NCBI GenBank assembly: GCA_002377245.1 | Contig: DFPL01000020.1 | Coordinates: forward strand, 1 to 34,241 | Reading direction: 5' to 3' | Length of the DNA stretch: 34,241 nucleotides | Origin: Enterobacteriaceae bacterium UBA3516 | GTDB lineage: Bacteria > Pseudomonadota > Gammaproteobacteria > Enterobacterales > Enterobacteriaceae | Shown here: one piece after another, positions 1-7,971 of the stretch | Position numbering within the stretch: the stretch's first letter is position 1 | Layout: each line of letters begins with the position of its first letter | Notes under the pieces: generated by a model | What the model saw: the letters and a program-made list of their open reading frames with translations, nothing else | Databases searched by the model: none | Told to the model about the DNA's origin: nothing | Program-made: the position numbers and the translations under genes

Positions 1-578
1 TGCCGCTGATGCTGGTCTTTATGATCACCTCGCTGGAAACCATCGGCGACATCACCGCCACGTCCGACGTCTCCGAACAGCCCGTTTCCGGCCCGGTGTA
101 TATGAACCGCCTGAAAGGCGGCGTGCTGGCGAACGGCCTGAACTCTTTCGTCTCCGCCGTATTCAACACCTTCCCGAACTCCTGCTTTGGTCAGAATAAT
201 GGGGTTATCCAGCTGACCGGTGTGGCCAGCCGTTACGTGGGTTTCTTTGTGGCGGTCATGCTGATGGTCATGGGCCTGTTCCCGGCGGTGGCGGCTTTCG
301 TTCAGCAATTGCCTGAGCCGGTTCTGGGCGGCGCCACCCTGGTGATGTTCGGTACTATCGCGGCATCCGGCGTACGTATTGTTTCCCGCGAGCCGCTGAA
401 CCGCCGCGCCATCATGATTATCGCGCTGTCTCTGGCCGTTGGCCTCGGCGTCTCTCAGCAACCGATGATTCTCCAGTTCGCCCCTGACTGGCTGAAAAAC
501 CTGCTCTCCTCCGGCATCGCCGCAGGCGGTATCACCGCCATCGTGCTGAACCTGGTGTTCCCTGTCGATAAGCCATAA
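1..578 (+). CDS. xanP: Xanthine permease XanP, 3' part only
   Basis: C-terminal ~191 residues of a proton-coupled xanthine importer of the NCS2 (nucleobase-cation symporter 2) family in the inner membrane. The gene enters from outside the window; the frame is open from base 3 and ends in TAA at 576-578. The conserved NCS2 segment QNNGVIQLTGVASR is visible, followed by hydrophobic helices. The tail resembles E. coli XanP (YicE) as I remember it, including EPLNRRA and SSGIAAGGITAIVLN. It is followed by a hairpin and then yicH, the same neighbour order as in E. coli, so this is conserved backbone. Identification is strong; nothing can be said about its start or promoter. Confidence 0.93.
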   Translation, partial: PLMLVFMITSLETIGDITATSDVSEQPVSGPVYMNRLKGGVLANGLNSFVSAVFNTFPNSCFGQNNGVIQLTGVASRYVGFFVAVMLMVMGLFPAVAAFVQQLPEPVLGGATLVMFGTIAASGVRIVSREPLNRRAIMIIALSLAVGLGVSQQPMILQFAPDWLKNLLSSGIAAGGITAIVLNLVFPVDKP

Positions 579-585
579 TTCCATC

Positions 586-611
586 GCGGCAGCGGGTCAC
601 ACCGCTGCCGC
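586..611 (+). terminator. Hairpin after xanP
   Basis: Perfect 10-bp inverted repeat GCGGCAGCGG / CCGCTGCCGC around a 6-base loop, starting 8 bases after the xanP stop. There is no good T-run behind it, so it may stabilise the mRNA end or terminate only weakly. The pairing is seen directly; the role is inferred from position. Confidence 0.6.
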
Positions 612-704
612 TGTCGCTTCGCTGTAACGCTCTTTCACCAATCGTACCTTGAGGATTGCGCACAAATCGTGCATAACTCCTGTATCCGTATTCGAGGGTG
701 GAAG

Positions 705-2444
705 ATGATGAAATTTATTGGAAAGCTGCTGTTTTTTGTTGTTATCGTCCTGCTGGTGGCGGTAGTAGCCTGTTATTTCCTGCTGAAAACCCAATGGGGC
801 GCAACCCAGGCCAGTAACTGGATTAACGAGAACAGTGACTATCACCTCACCTTCGATGCCATCGACCACTCGCTTTCTTCGCCGTCCCATGTCCGTTTAC
901 GCAATGTGAATTTTGGCCGTAAGGGCCAGCCTGCGACGCTGGTCGCTAAAGGTGTCGACATCGGCCTGAGCAGCCGCCAGCTTACCGACCCGCTACATAC
1001 CGACACCATCCTGCTTCAGGATGGCACGCTGAATCTCTCGCCGGCTACCGCACCACTGCCCTTCCAGGCTGACCGCCTGCAACTGAGCAATATGGCCTTT
1101 AACAGCCCGGCGACCGGCTGGGATCTCAGCGCCCAGCGCGTGACGGGCGGCGTGAGCCCGTGGCAGCCGGTTGCCGGGAACGTGCTGGGGAATCAGGCGC
1201 AAATCCAGATGAGTGCGGGCTCCATGACCCTCAATGGCGTCCCCGCCAGCAACGTATTGATTCAGGGGAGCATTGATAAAGGTACGGTGACATTGACCAC
1301 CCTCGGCGCAGACATGGCACGTGGTTCGCTCACCGGCAACGCGAGGCGCGACGCTGACGGCGGCTGGGTCGTCGACAACCTGCGCCTCACCGATATTCGT
1401 CTACAGAGCGACAAGTCCCTGAGCGACTTTTTCGCCCCGTTGACAACGCTGCCGTCGCTGCAAATCGGGCGGCTTGATGTCACCGATGCACGCTTACAGG
1501 GGCCGGGCTGGGCGGTCACCGACCTTGATCTCAGCGTGCGTAACCTGACGCTGGCCAACGGCGACTGGCACACCGACGACGGTCAACTGTCGATGAATGC
1601 CAACGAGTTTATTTACGGCTCGCTGCACTTCTTCGATCCCATCCTGAATGCGGAATTTACTCCGCAGGGCGTGGCGGTTAAGCAGTTCACGACCCGCTGG
1701 GAGAACGGCATGGTGCGCACCTCCGGCTACTGGACACGCAGTGGCAACGCGCTGGTGCTGAATGATGCGGCGATTGTTGGCCTGGAATACACCCTGCCTG
1801 AAACCTGGAAACAGACGTGGATGGAGCCCCTTCCTGCGTGGCTGCACAGCGTGGAGCTGAAAAAGCTGAGCGCCAGCCGCAACCTGGTCATCGACATCGA
1901 TCCCACTTACCCCTGGCAGCTGACCGCCCTGGACGGCTACGGGTCGAATCTGCTGCTGGCACGCAATCGCCAGTGGGGCGTCTGGAAGGGCGACCTGAAG
2001 CTGAATGCCGCCGCCGCAACCTTTAACCGCGTGGATCTTCGCCGTCCGTCTTTAGCGCTCAGCGCCAATAGCAGCTCGGTGAACATTACTGAACTCAGTG
2101 CCTTCGCCGGAAAAGGGATGCTGGAGGGCACCGCCGTGGTCGGCCAAACGCCGGAACGCAGCGTGAACCTCAGTCTGAATGGACGCGGTGTACCGGTAAA
2201 TGTGCTGCAGGACTGGGGCTGGCCGGCGCTGCCCATCAATGGCGACGGTAACCTGCAACTGAGCGCCACCGGGCGTGTGCAGGCTGATGCGCCGCTTAAA
2301 CCCACGGTGAACGGTGAGCTATCGGTCGTGAATGCGCAACAACAGCAGGTGAAACAGAGTATGCGTGGCGGGGTGGTGTCAGGTGGGGAAGCGGCGGCGT
2401 CTGCACCTGTTCCGGCACCTACCGCAGCAGCACCAGTGCCATAA
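705..2444 (+). CDS. yicH: AsmA-family protein YicH
   Basis: Inner-membrane-anchored periplasmic protein of the AsmA family, a group linked to envelope lipid transport and outer-membrane assembly. The precise role of YicH itself is unsettled. The first ~22 residues form one hydrophobic signal anchor (FIGKLLFFVVIVLLVAVVACYF). A long beta-rich periplasmic part follows, very close to E. coli YicH (for example NSDYHL, ATLVAKGVDIGLSSRQLT, LTALDGYGSNLLL). I chose ATG 705 because GAGG at 694-697 is seven bases upstream; ATG 708 would give the E. coli-like MKFIGK start. A longer frame from 669 lacks a ribosome site. The protein is 579 residues, against about 569 in E. coli; the difference is an Ala/Pro-rich tail (SAPVPAPTAAAPVP). 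Confidence 0.9.
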   Translation: MMKFIGKLLFFVVIVLLVAVVACYFLLKTQWGATQASNWINENSDYHLTFDAIDHSLSSPSHVRLRNVNFGRKGQPATLVAKGVDIGLSSRQLTDPLHTDTILLQDGTLNLSPATAPLPFQADRLQLSNMAFNSPATGWDLSAQRVTGGVSPWQPVAGNVLGNQAQIQMSAGSMTLNGVPASNVLIQGSIDKGTVTLTTLGADMARGSLTGNARRDADGGWVVDNLRLTDIRLQSDKSLSDFFAPLTTLPSLQIGRLDVTDARLQGPGWAVTDLDLSVRNLTLANGDWHTDDGQLSMNANEFIYGSLHFFDPILNAEFTPQGVAVKQFTTRWENGMVRTSGYWTRSGNALVLNDAAIVGLEYTLPETWKQTWMEPLPAWLHSVELKKLSASRNLVIDIDPTYPWQLTALDGYGSNLLLARNRQWGVWKGDLKLNAAAATFNRVDLRRPSLALSANSSSVNITELSAFAGKGMLEGTAVVGQTPERSVNLSLNGRGVPVNVLQDWGWPALPINGDGNLQLSATGRVQADAPLKPTVNGELSVVNAQQQQVKQSMRGGVVSGGEAAASAPVPAPTAAAPVP

Positions 2445-2500
2445 CCCCGCCCTCTCCCTGTGGGCTGAGGGATCCCCACACAATAATACGAGCACGGAAT

Positions 2501-2529
2501 GTCCCCTCTCCTCTTTGGGGAGAGGGGAC
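2501..2529. terminator. Bidirectional hairpin between yicH and the sugar operon
   Basis: Perfect 11-bp inverted repeat GTCCCCTCTCC / GGAGAGGGGAC with a 7-base loop, in the gap between two convergent genes (yicH on plus, the isomerase on minus). It could end transcription from both sides. The arm GGAGAGGGGAC recurs exactly at 30370-30380 after bcsZ, so it also belongs to a small dispersed repeat family of the CCCTCTCC...GGAGAGGG kind. Confidence 0.6.
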
Positions 2530-2572
2530 AGGGTGGCTCATCTGCACTGAACCCGGCCCCCGGCCATGAAAA

Positions 2573-3259
2573 TCACTTCACATTCATTCGATTATATTCG
2601 TTGCATAACAGCCACTTCACAGGCACATCCTCCTCGATGGCTGGAAAACGACCGCCGGGTTCCAGGAAATGGTTATCACACTTATCGTCATTCACCATCG
2701 AAATTTCCCAGCCGAGCACAAACGCTTTCTCGGCCCAGAAACGGTGATACAAACGCGGTGGCAAGCACACCCCCTGACCCGGTTTTAACACCAGCGTCTC
2801 GCCGGGCTTAAACGTACGTCGCCGCCCGTCCACGCGTACCTCTACCGTTCGCCGCTCATCAAACAGCGCCTCATTCGTCGCCCAGCCAAGCTGCATACAC
2901 AAATCGCCACCGCCCCGGTTTAGAATGTCTTCCATCTTATGGCGATGAAAATGCCACGGCGTCTGCTGCTCCTGCTGAATTTGCAGCATCTTTTCGGCAT
3001 ACGGCTTCGGGTACGCCGTCGAATTCAGCGCGCCGTTACGCAACGTCAACAGCGTCAGGCCAACCTTGCCGAAATCTCCCCGGCCAAAATCAGTGATGTC
3101 CCAACCCAGTTGCAGGTCCAGCACCTCACCCCATTCCTCCAGCGGCTGCTTTCGCCAGGCATCGGCGGTAAAAAACGCAAACTCCGGCAGGCACACCCGG
3201 AACGTCTCAGCGATGGCATGAGCTTTATCAATGGCATAGTTAATCTGTGAACGTTTCAT
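2573..3259 (-). CDS. D-lyxose / D-mannose ketol-isomerase
   Basis: Probable cytoplasmic sugar isomerase of the cupin D-lyxose isomerase family, whose members interconvert D-lyxose and D-xylulose, and D-mannose and D-fructose, with a divalent metal. It has 228 residues, matching the ~227 residues typical of enterobacterial members. The metal-binding cupin motif HFHRHKMEDI (two His and one Glu ligand) lies near residue 103, and a later His in LPPRLYHRFW fits the second cupin motif. It is the last gene of the operon: its ATG (3257-3259) overlaps the stop of the ROK kinase by four bases, so the two are translationally coupled. This pairing suggests isomerisation followed by phosphorylation, for example mannose to fructose to fructose-6-phosphate. 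The exact substrate is inferred. Confidence 0.85.
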   Translation of the reverse strand: MKRSQINYAIDKAHAIAETFRVCLPEFAFFTADAWRKQPLEEWGEVLDLQLGWDITDFGRGDFGKVGLTLLTLRNGALNSTAYPKPYAEKMLQIQQEQQTPWHFHRHKMEDILNRGGGDLCMQLGWATNEALFDERRTVEVRVDGRRRTFKPGETLVLKPGQGVCLPPRLYHRFWAEKAFVLGWEISMVNDDKCDNHFLEPGGRFPAIEEDVPVKWLLCNEYNRMNVK

Positions 3260-4173
3260 TCTGTTCTCCCGGTTCGAAGGGCAAGCCAGGCAGCGCCGCG
3301 CATGCCGCTGCTGTCGCCATGATGGGCTTTCACGATGGGGGTGGCGAAATGATCGGTAAAAACGAAGGGGGCCACGTCGGCGTCCAGGTTTGCGATAAGC
3401 AGTGCCGCATTCGACAGCCCGCCACCAATCACAATCACGCCAGGATCGAGCAGATTCACCACTGTCGCCAGTGTGCGGGCAAGCTGCTGGCGAAACCGCG
3501 TAACCTGCCTTACGGCGTTGGCTTCACCCTGCTGTGCCAGGGCTACAATCGCATCGCCTGACAGGTGCTGCCCGCTCAGCCACTGATAGCGCTCGCTTAT
3601 TCCCGTTCCCGAGACAAACGACTCCACGCAATTGTCTTTACCGCAGTAACAACGCGCTGGCGGGCCGTCGTGCTGCTCGCTGTAGCCTGGCAGAGTGATA
3701 TGCCCACATTCGGCGGCATTCCCCCACGCGCCGACAAAAGGCTGGCGCTGAATGGCTATGCCACCGCCGCAGCCGGTACCGAGCGTGATGCCAAACACGA
3801 CCTCGTGCCGCTGCCCCGCACCGTCGCAGGCTTCCGACAAGGCGAAGCAGTTGCCGTCGTTTGCCATGACTACCGTCTGTCCCAGTAACTGCTGGAGATC
3901 CGCCTGCAACGCGCGGCCATTAATCACCTGAATATTCGAATTCTTAATCAGCCCACTCAGCGGTGAAACGCTGCCCGGCAGGGCAATTCCCGTCATCATC
4001 GGCTGTTGCATGTCATGGCGAATCTGGTCAATAAAAGCGACCACCGATTCCACAAACTGCGGATAGCTCGCTTTCTGCGTCGGGCAGCGGTAACGGGCCA
4101 TTTCCTGTCCCTGCGCATCCATCACCACTGCCGCGATTTTCGTGCCGCCGATATCCAGCCCCAGGTAGTACAT
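3256..4173 (-). CDS. ROK-family sugar kinase
   Basis: Cytoplasmic ATP-dependent sugar kinase of the ROK (repressor, ORF, kinase) family, 305 residues with no N-terminal DNA-binding domain, so a kinase and not a repressor. Visible motifs: the phosphate loop DIGGTKIAAVV at residue 6, the catalytic region MANDGNCFALSE, GTGCGGGI, and the zinc-binding loop around GHITL...CYCGKDNCVESFVSG (CxCGxxxCxE). ATG 4171-4173 follows a purine-rich AGGAAAGGG ribosome site. It lies between an aldolase (a 48-base gap containing a hairpin) and the isomerase (a 4-base overlap). Coupling to the isomerase favours fructose, mannose or another ketose as substrate, but ROK specificity cannot be read reliably from motifs. 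Confidence 0.85.
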   Translation of the reverse strand: MYYLGLDIGGTKIAAVVMDAQGQEMARYRCPTQKASYPQFVESVVAFIDQIRHDMQQPMMTGIALPGSVSPLSGLIKNSNIQVINGRALQADLQQLLGQTVVMANDGNCFALSEACDGAGQRHEVVFGITLGTGCGGGIAIQRQPFVGAWGNAAECGHITLPGYSEQHDGPPARCYCGKDNCVESFVSGTGISERYQWLSGQHLSGDAIVALAQQGEANAVRQVTRFRQQLARTLATVVNLLDPGVIVIGGGLSNAALLIANLDADVAPFVFTDHFATPIVKAHHGDSSGMRGAAWLALRTGRTE

Positions 4174-4194
4174 ATCCCTTTCCTTATTGCGAAA

Positions 4195-4214
4195 GAGGCG
4201 GGCGAACCCGCCTC
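4195..4214 (-). terminator. Intercistronic hairpin in the sugar operon
   Basis: Perfect 8-bp stem GAGGCGGG / CCCGCCTC with the stable 4-base loop TTCG (as read on the minus strand), between the first-listed aldolase and the ROK kinase. On the minus strand it is followed by TTTCGCAAT, only a short T-run. It could act as a partial terminator or an mRNA-stability element that lowers expression of the kinase and isomerase relative to the upstream PTS and aldolase genes. Confidence 0.5.
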
Positions 4215-4221
4215 GATGGCT

Positions 4222-5082
4222 TTAGTAGAGTGACGCTTTCCCGGTCGATCCAAACAGCTTCATTTTGTGGCGGATCACATCCCGTGCGGCATTGATCGCA
4301 TCCGGGTAGATCACGTTCGGATCCCACCAGGTTTCTCTTGCGAGGATCTCACGCACTTTCTGAAAGTAGGCGTACTTCATGTCGCTGGAGATATTGATTT
4401 TGCCCACGCCCAGGGTCACCGACTCGGCGATTTCCGTATCCGGGTTTGCCGACCCTCCGTGCAGCACCAGCGGAATATCCAGACGCCCGGCAATATCGCG
4501 CAGAATGTTCATTTGCAGCTCCGGCTGCATCCCTTTCGGGTAGATGCCGTGCGCCGTACCGATGGCCACTGCCAGGGTGTCTGCCCCGGTGCGGGCAATA
4601 AAATCTTCCGCCTGCGCCGGGTCGGTATAGGTCACTTTCGACACGCCGCCTTCCACGGAGGTGCCCGTCTGGCCGATAGTGCCCAGCTCCCCTTCCACCG
4701 AAACGCCCACCGCATGCGCCAGGCGCACCACCTCTTTGGTAAGCGCCACGTTCTCTTCATAGGGCAGCAGCGAGCCGTCGATCATCACCGAGGTAAACCC
4801 ACACTGGATTGCCCGCAGCACATGCTCGATAGACGCACCGTGGTCCAGGTGCAGTGTGAACGGTACCGGGCTGCGCATAGTGATATCGCGGACATAGCCG
4901 AAAAAGCTATCCCCGACAAAATCGTGCTCGCTGGGGTGGATGGAGATTATGGCAGGCGTGTTGGTAGCTTCCGCTTCTTCCACCACCGCGCGGATAAAAC
5001 AGCTGTCCGCCACGTTGAACGCACCAATGGCGAAACCGTGTTGACGGGTGGGTTTCAGTAACTCTTTCATTGAAATTAACAT
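4222..5082 (-). CDS. Class II ketose-bisphosphate aldolase (GatY/KbaY-like), copy 1
   Basis: Zinc-dependent aldolase of the fructose/tagatose-1,6-bisphosphate type, 286 residues, the usual GatY/KbaY length. It would split a ketose phosphate into dihydroxyacetone phosphate and an aldehyde. The metal and catalytic motifs are in order: HLDHG (catalytic Asp, zinc His) near residue 80, GELGTIGQ, GTAHGIYPKG with a zinc His, LHGGSA with the third zinc His, and KINISSDMK for phosphate binding. The ATG follows GGAG with a seven-base gap. It lies downstream of a second, different aldolase. Class II members of this group differ in sugar stereochemistry, and I cannot tell fructose from tagatose or a 1-phosphate substrate. 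Confidence 0.85.
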   Translation of the reverse strand: MLISMKELLKPTRQHGFAIGAFNVADSCFIRAVVEEAEATNTPAIISIHPSEHDFVGDSFFGYVRDITMRSPVPFTLHLDHGASIEHVLRAIQCGFTSVMIDGSLLPYEENVALTKEVVRLAHAVGVSVEGELGTIGQTGTSVEGGVSKVTYTDPAQAEDFIARTGADTLAVAIGTAHGIYPKGMQPELQMNILRDIAGRLDIPLVLHGGSANPDTEIAESVTLGVGKINISSDMKYAYFQKVREILARETWWDPNVIYPDAINAARDVIRHKMKLFGSTGKASLY

Positions 5083-5163
5083 GTTAATTCTCCAGTTTCA
5101 GGGTGTAGCAAGCCCTGCCGGTGCGTCGTTGCAGAGGCATTGAAGGCGTTACAGAAAAATGAA

Positions 5164-6015
5164 TCAGGCTTTGCCGATGGCGCCGCTGGCCTGCAGATAC
5201 GGGATTATGGCTTCCTCGCTGGCCTGCTCCATGGCCATCAACACATCCACCAGCTCGCGAGAATTGTCATGACACAGGGTATGCAGCAGGGCGGCTTTCC
5301 CGGCTTCGAACACCGCGGCACCGACGTTGATCTTGGCAACGCCAAAGGACGGACAACGCTGCATCTGATCAAACGGGGTACCGCTGCCGCCGTGCAATGC
5401 CAGGGGCACTGTCGATTTGCCGGCCACCTCTTCCAGTCGCTGGATATCGATGGCAGGCGTGATGCCAGGGGCGTACATGCCGTGTGCGGTCCCGACTGAC
5501 ACCGCCAGCAGGTCAATTCCTGTCTGCTGGATAAACGGCTCGACGTCAGCGGCCTGGGTCATCAGATCCGCATTGGTGGCGTGGTCGTAGCGCGGCGCAT
5601 CGGCCAGATGGCCCAGCTCACCTTCCACACACAGCCCGGCGCTGGCGGCCAGCTCAACCACCGCGCGGGTCTGGCGGACGTTCTCTTCCAGCGGGAAGGC
5701 GGATGCGTCAATCATCAGCCCACTGAACCCGGCGCGAAATGCCTGGCGAATGCGCAGCGGATCTTTCCCGTGGTCCAGCGCCAGCGTAACCGGCACCGTG
5801 GCCTCCTCGGCCAGCGCTTTTACCACCGCCACGGCAACCGGTGCCGGGAAATGGGCCAGATGCCCCTGATACAGATTCAGGACGATCGGCGCGCGGTGTT
5901 TCTCTGCAACCCGCACCGCCGCACGGGCACTTTCGAGATTCATACAGTTGATGGCGAGCAGCGCATAGTGTTCACGCCAGGCTTTGGTCACCATGCTTTT
6001 CATGTCGGCAAACAT
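5164..6015 (-). CDS. Class II ketose-phosphate aldolase, copy 2 (divergent)
   Basis: Second aldolase of the same superfamily, 283 residues, clearly a paralogue of its downstream neighbour but far from identical. It keeps the zinc/catalytic motifs LALDHGKD, VSVGTAHGMYAPG, LALHGGSG and the phosphate-binding KINVGAAV, so it should be active. The region between the first and second zinc ligands differs from copy 1 (GELGHLADAPRYDH in place of the GELGTIGQTGTS loop), which suggests a different substrate. The ATG follows GGAG with a five-base gap, and the gene starts 11 bases after the IIC gene. Having two aldolases but no 1-phosphofructokinase in the operon suggests that one may act directly on a ketose-1-phosphate; this is inference. 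Confidence 0.82.
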   Translation of the reverse strand: MFADMKSMVTKAWREHYALLAINCMNLESARAAVRVAEKHRAPIVLNLYQGHLAHFPAPVAVAVVKALAEEATVPVTLALDHGKDPLRIRQAFRAGFSGLMIDASAFPLEENVRQTRAVVELAASAGLCVEGELGHLADAPRYDHATNADLMTQAADVEPFIQQTGIDLLAVSVGTAHGMYAPGITPAIDIQRLEEVAGKSTVPLALHGGSGTPFDQMQRCPSFGVAKINVGAAVFEAGKAALLHTLCHDNSRELVDVLMAMEQASEEAIIPYLQASGAIGKA

Positions 6016-6026
6016 AGGGTCTCCAT

Positions 6027-7118
6027 TTATTCCATGGTGAAGGTGATCTCTTCGTCCTTCAGCTTTTTCTCGCTGAGTTCGTCAAACTCTTCGTCACGCT
6101 CGGTCACCGGCTTCTTCCACAGCGACAGCATCACACCGCAGATAACCGTGCCGATCCCCAACGCCAGGCAGAACAGCAGCGGATGGGTAAACAGCGGGAC
6201 CACGAACATGCCACCGTGCGGCACCGGGCTTTCCACACCCCACACCATGATCAGGCCACCCGCCACCGCCGAGGCTACGACACAGGAACCGACCACACGC
6301 AGCAGGTCGCGCGCCGCAATCGGGATAACCCCTTCGGTGATCATGCAGATCCCCATCGGGAAGGCCGCTTTCAGCGCTTCACGTTCAGCGCGGGTGTATT
6401 TGTGGCGCGTCAGCAGAAACGAGAGGGTGATGCCGAACGGCGGAATAATGGAGCCGACAAACTTCACCGCTTCCGGCCCGTACACGCCGCTCACCAGCAG
6501 CCCGTCGGCGAACAGCGACATGGTTTTATTCACCGGGCCGCCGAAGTCGAAAGTCGCCATTGCGCCGAGGATGGCCCCCATCAGGAAGCGTGAACCGCCC
6601 TGCATCGACTCCAGCATGTGGATCAGCGCTTCCTGAAGCCAGGCGATGGGCTTGCCGATCAGAGTCATCATCAGCAGGCCGCCGATGATGGTGCTCAGTA
6701 CGGGCAGCACCATGATGGGCATCAAGCCCTGCATCGATTTCGGCAGGCGAATGTAGTGTTTAAGCAGCAGGACGGTGTAGCCCACCAGGAACCCCCCCAG
6801 CATCCCGCCGATAAACCCGGTATGAATCTGCCCGCAGACAAAGCCGACAATCAGGCCCGGCGCGAATCCGGGACGGTCAGCAATGGAATAGGCAATCGCG
6901 GCACTGATCAAGGGGACAATCAACCCCATTCCCCAGCCGCCAATCTGATTGAGCATCCAGGGGATGGTGCCCGTTTTTTCTCCAACGTTTGTGCCGCCGA
7001 GTACCTGGCCGAGGGCAATACAGATCCCTGCCGCCACAATTAACGGAATCATCCACGAGATGCCCGTCAAAAGATGTTTTTTAATTTCCAGAGAAACAGG
7101 AATTTTACTTTCACTCAT
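6027..7118 (-). CDS. PTS fructose-family membrane component IIC
   Basis: Inner-membrane sugar channel of a fructose-type phosphotransferase system, which takes up sugar while it is phosphorylated by IIB. It has 363 residues and about nine or ten hydrophobic segments, with the family features GWGMGLIVPLISA, ADRPGFAPGLIVG, GFIGGMLGGF and TEGVIPIAARD. I start it at ATG 7116-7118 (MSESKIP) because GGAGGG sits seven bases upstream; an upstream in-frame ATG at 7148 would overlap the IIB gene and has no clear ribosome site. The tail is rich in Glu/Lys (DEEFDELSEKKLKDEE). IIA, IIB and IIC are three separate proteins here, unlike the fused FruA of E. coli. Confidence 0.88.
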   Translation of the reverse strand: MSESKIPVSLEIKKHLLTGISWMIPLIVAAGICIALGQVLGGTNVGEKTGTIPWMLNQIGGWGMGLIVPLISAAIAYSIADRPGFAPGLIVGFVCGQIHTGFIGGMLGGFLVGYTVLLLKHYIRLPKSMQGLMPIMVLPVLSTIIGGLLMMTLIGKPIAWLQEALIHMLESMQGGSRFLMGAILGAMATFDFGGPVNKTMSLFADGLLVSGVYGPEAVKFVGSIIPPFGITLSFLLTRHKYTRAEREALKAAFPMGICMITEGVIPIAARDLLRVVGSCVVASAVAGGLIMVWGVESPVPHGGMFVVPLFTHPLLFCLALGIGTVICGVMLSLWKKPVTERDEEFDELSEKKLKDEEITFTME

Positions 7119-7140
7119 GTGAGATCCCTCCGAATAAGGA

Positions 7141-7455
7141 TCATGCATTAGCTAATGATTTTTCGACCTTTTCAAGAAACTGAACGGGTGATTTGATAAC
7201 AATTTCGGTCTTAACTCGCACGATGCGTTTATTAACAAAGCGCTCTTCTCCTTTTATTTTGACATCGACCGCAAGAATAACGACGTCGGCTGCGGAAATA
7301 TCTTCCGCCAGTAACTCATTTTCAGTACCAATAGTGCCCTGAGTTTCAACTTTAATATTATGCCCGAGCGCTTTCGCGCCTTTAATTAACTTCTCGCGGG
7401 CAATATAAGTATGTGCAATTCCTGCCGTACAGGCAGCGACACAAACAATATTCAT
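7141..7455 (-). CDS. PTS fructose-family component IIB
   Basis: Small cytoplasmic phosphocarrier, 104 residues, that passes phosphate from IIA to the incoming sugar. The phospho-cysteine motif is at the start: VCVAACTAGIAHT, with Cys9 in the CxxGIAHT signature of fructose IIB domains. ATG 7453-7455 is preceded by GGAG with a six-base gap; the frame also has a GTG four codons upstream, which is less likely. The gene sits between IIA (19 bases upstream) and IIC (22 bases downstream). Confidence 0.88.
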   Translation of the reverse strand: MNIVCVAACTAGIAHTYIAREKLIKGAKALGHNIKVETQGTIGTENELLAEDISAADVVILAVDVKIKGEERFVNKRIVRVKTEIVIKSPVQFLEKVEKSLANA

Positions 7456-7474
7456 AACATGCTCCACTTTTTAT

Positions 7475-7945
7475 TTAGCAAACATCGGATTCAGCATACT
7501 GACTAAACAAGTCAATTATCTTTTGTGGACTGCTCTCTTCCAGTAATTGCTCAATGATCTCCTCATCCGCCAGAGCACCCGCCACCTGAGACAGCAAACG
7601 GATATGCGTGGTGTTTTGATCTTCAAGCCGTACAGCAAACAAAATAATGCAGCGCACGTTACTGCCATCGAGGGTTTCCCAGGGAATATCGTGCCGCGTG
7701 CGTCCAATCGCGAGGGTGGTATTGACCACCGCAGACGATTTTCCATGCGGTATTGCGATATGATTTTCGAAGCCGGTCGACCCTTCCGACTCACGTTGCC
7801 AGACATCCTGAATAAACGTCTCCCGGCAATTAATAGCGCCGTCTTTTTGCAAAAGATCGGTTAACTCTTCAATCGCCTCCGTTTTAGTCGTGGCCTTCAT
7901 ATCTAAAATAACGCGATTCGTATTCAGGATTTTCGTTATGTCCAT
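7475..7945 (-). CDS. PTS fructose-family component IIA
   Basis: Cytoplasmic phosphocarrier of the fructose/mannitol IIA type (PTS_EIIA_2 fold), 156 residues. The phosphorylated histidine is in IPHG (His67), inside NHIAIPHGKSSAV. It receives phosphate from HPr and gives it to IIB. It is the first structural gene after the regulator; its ATG follows GAGG with an eight-base gap and lies 26 bases after the regulator stop, so regulator and PTS genes are probably one transcript. Confidence 0.88.
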   Translation of the reverse strand: MDITKILNTNRVILDMKATTKTEAIEELTDLLQKDGAINCRETFIQDVWQRESEGSTGFENHIAIPHGKSSAVVNTTLAIGRTRHDIPWETLDGSNVRCIILFAVRLEDQNTTHIRLLSQVAGALADEEIIEQLLEESSPQKIIDLFSQYAESDVC

Positions 7946-7971
7946 TAATCAAACCTCATGGAATTCAGACA

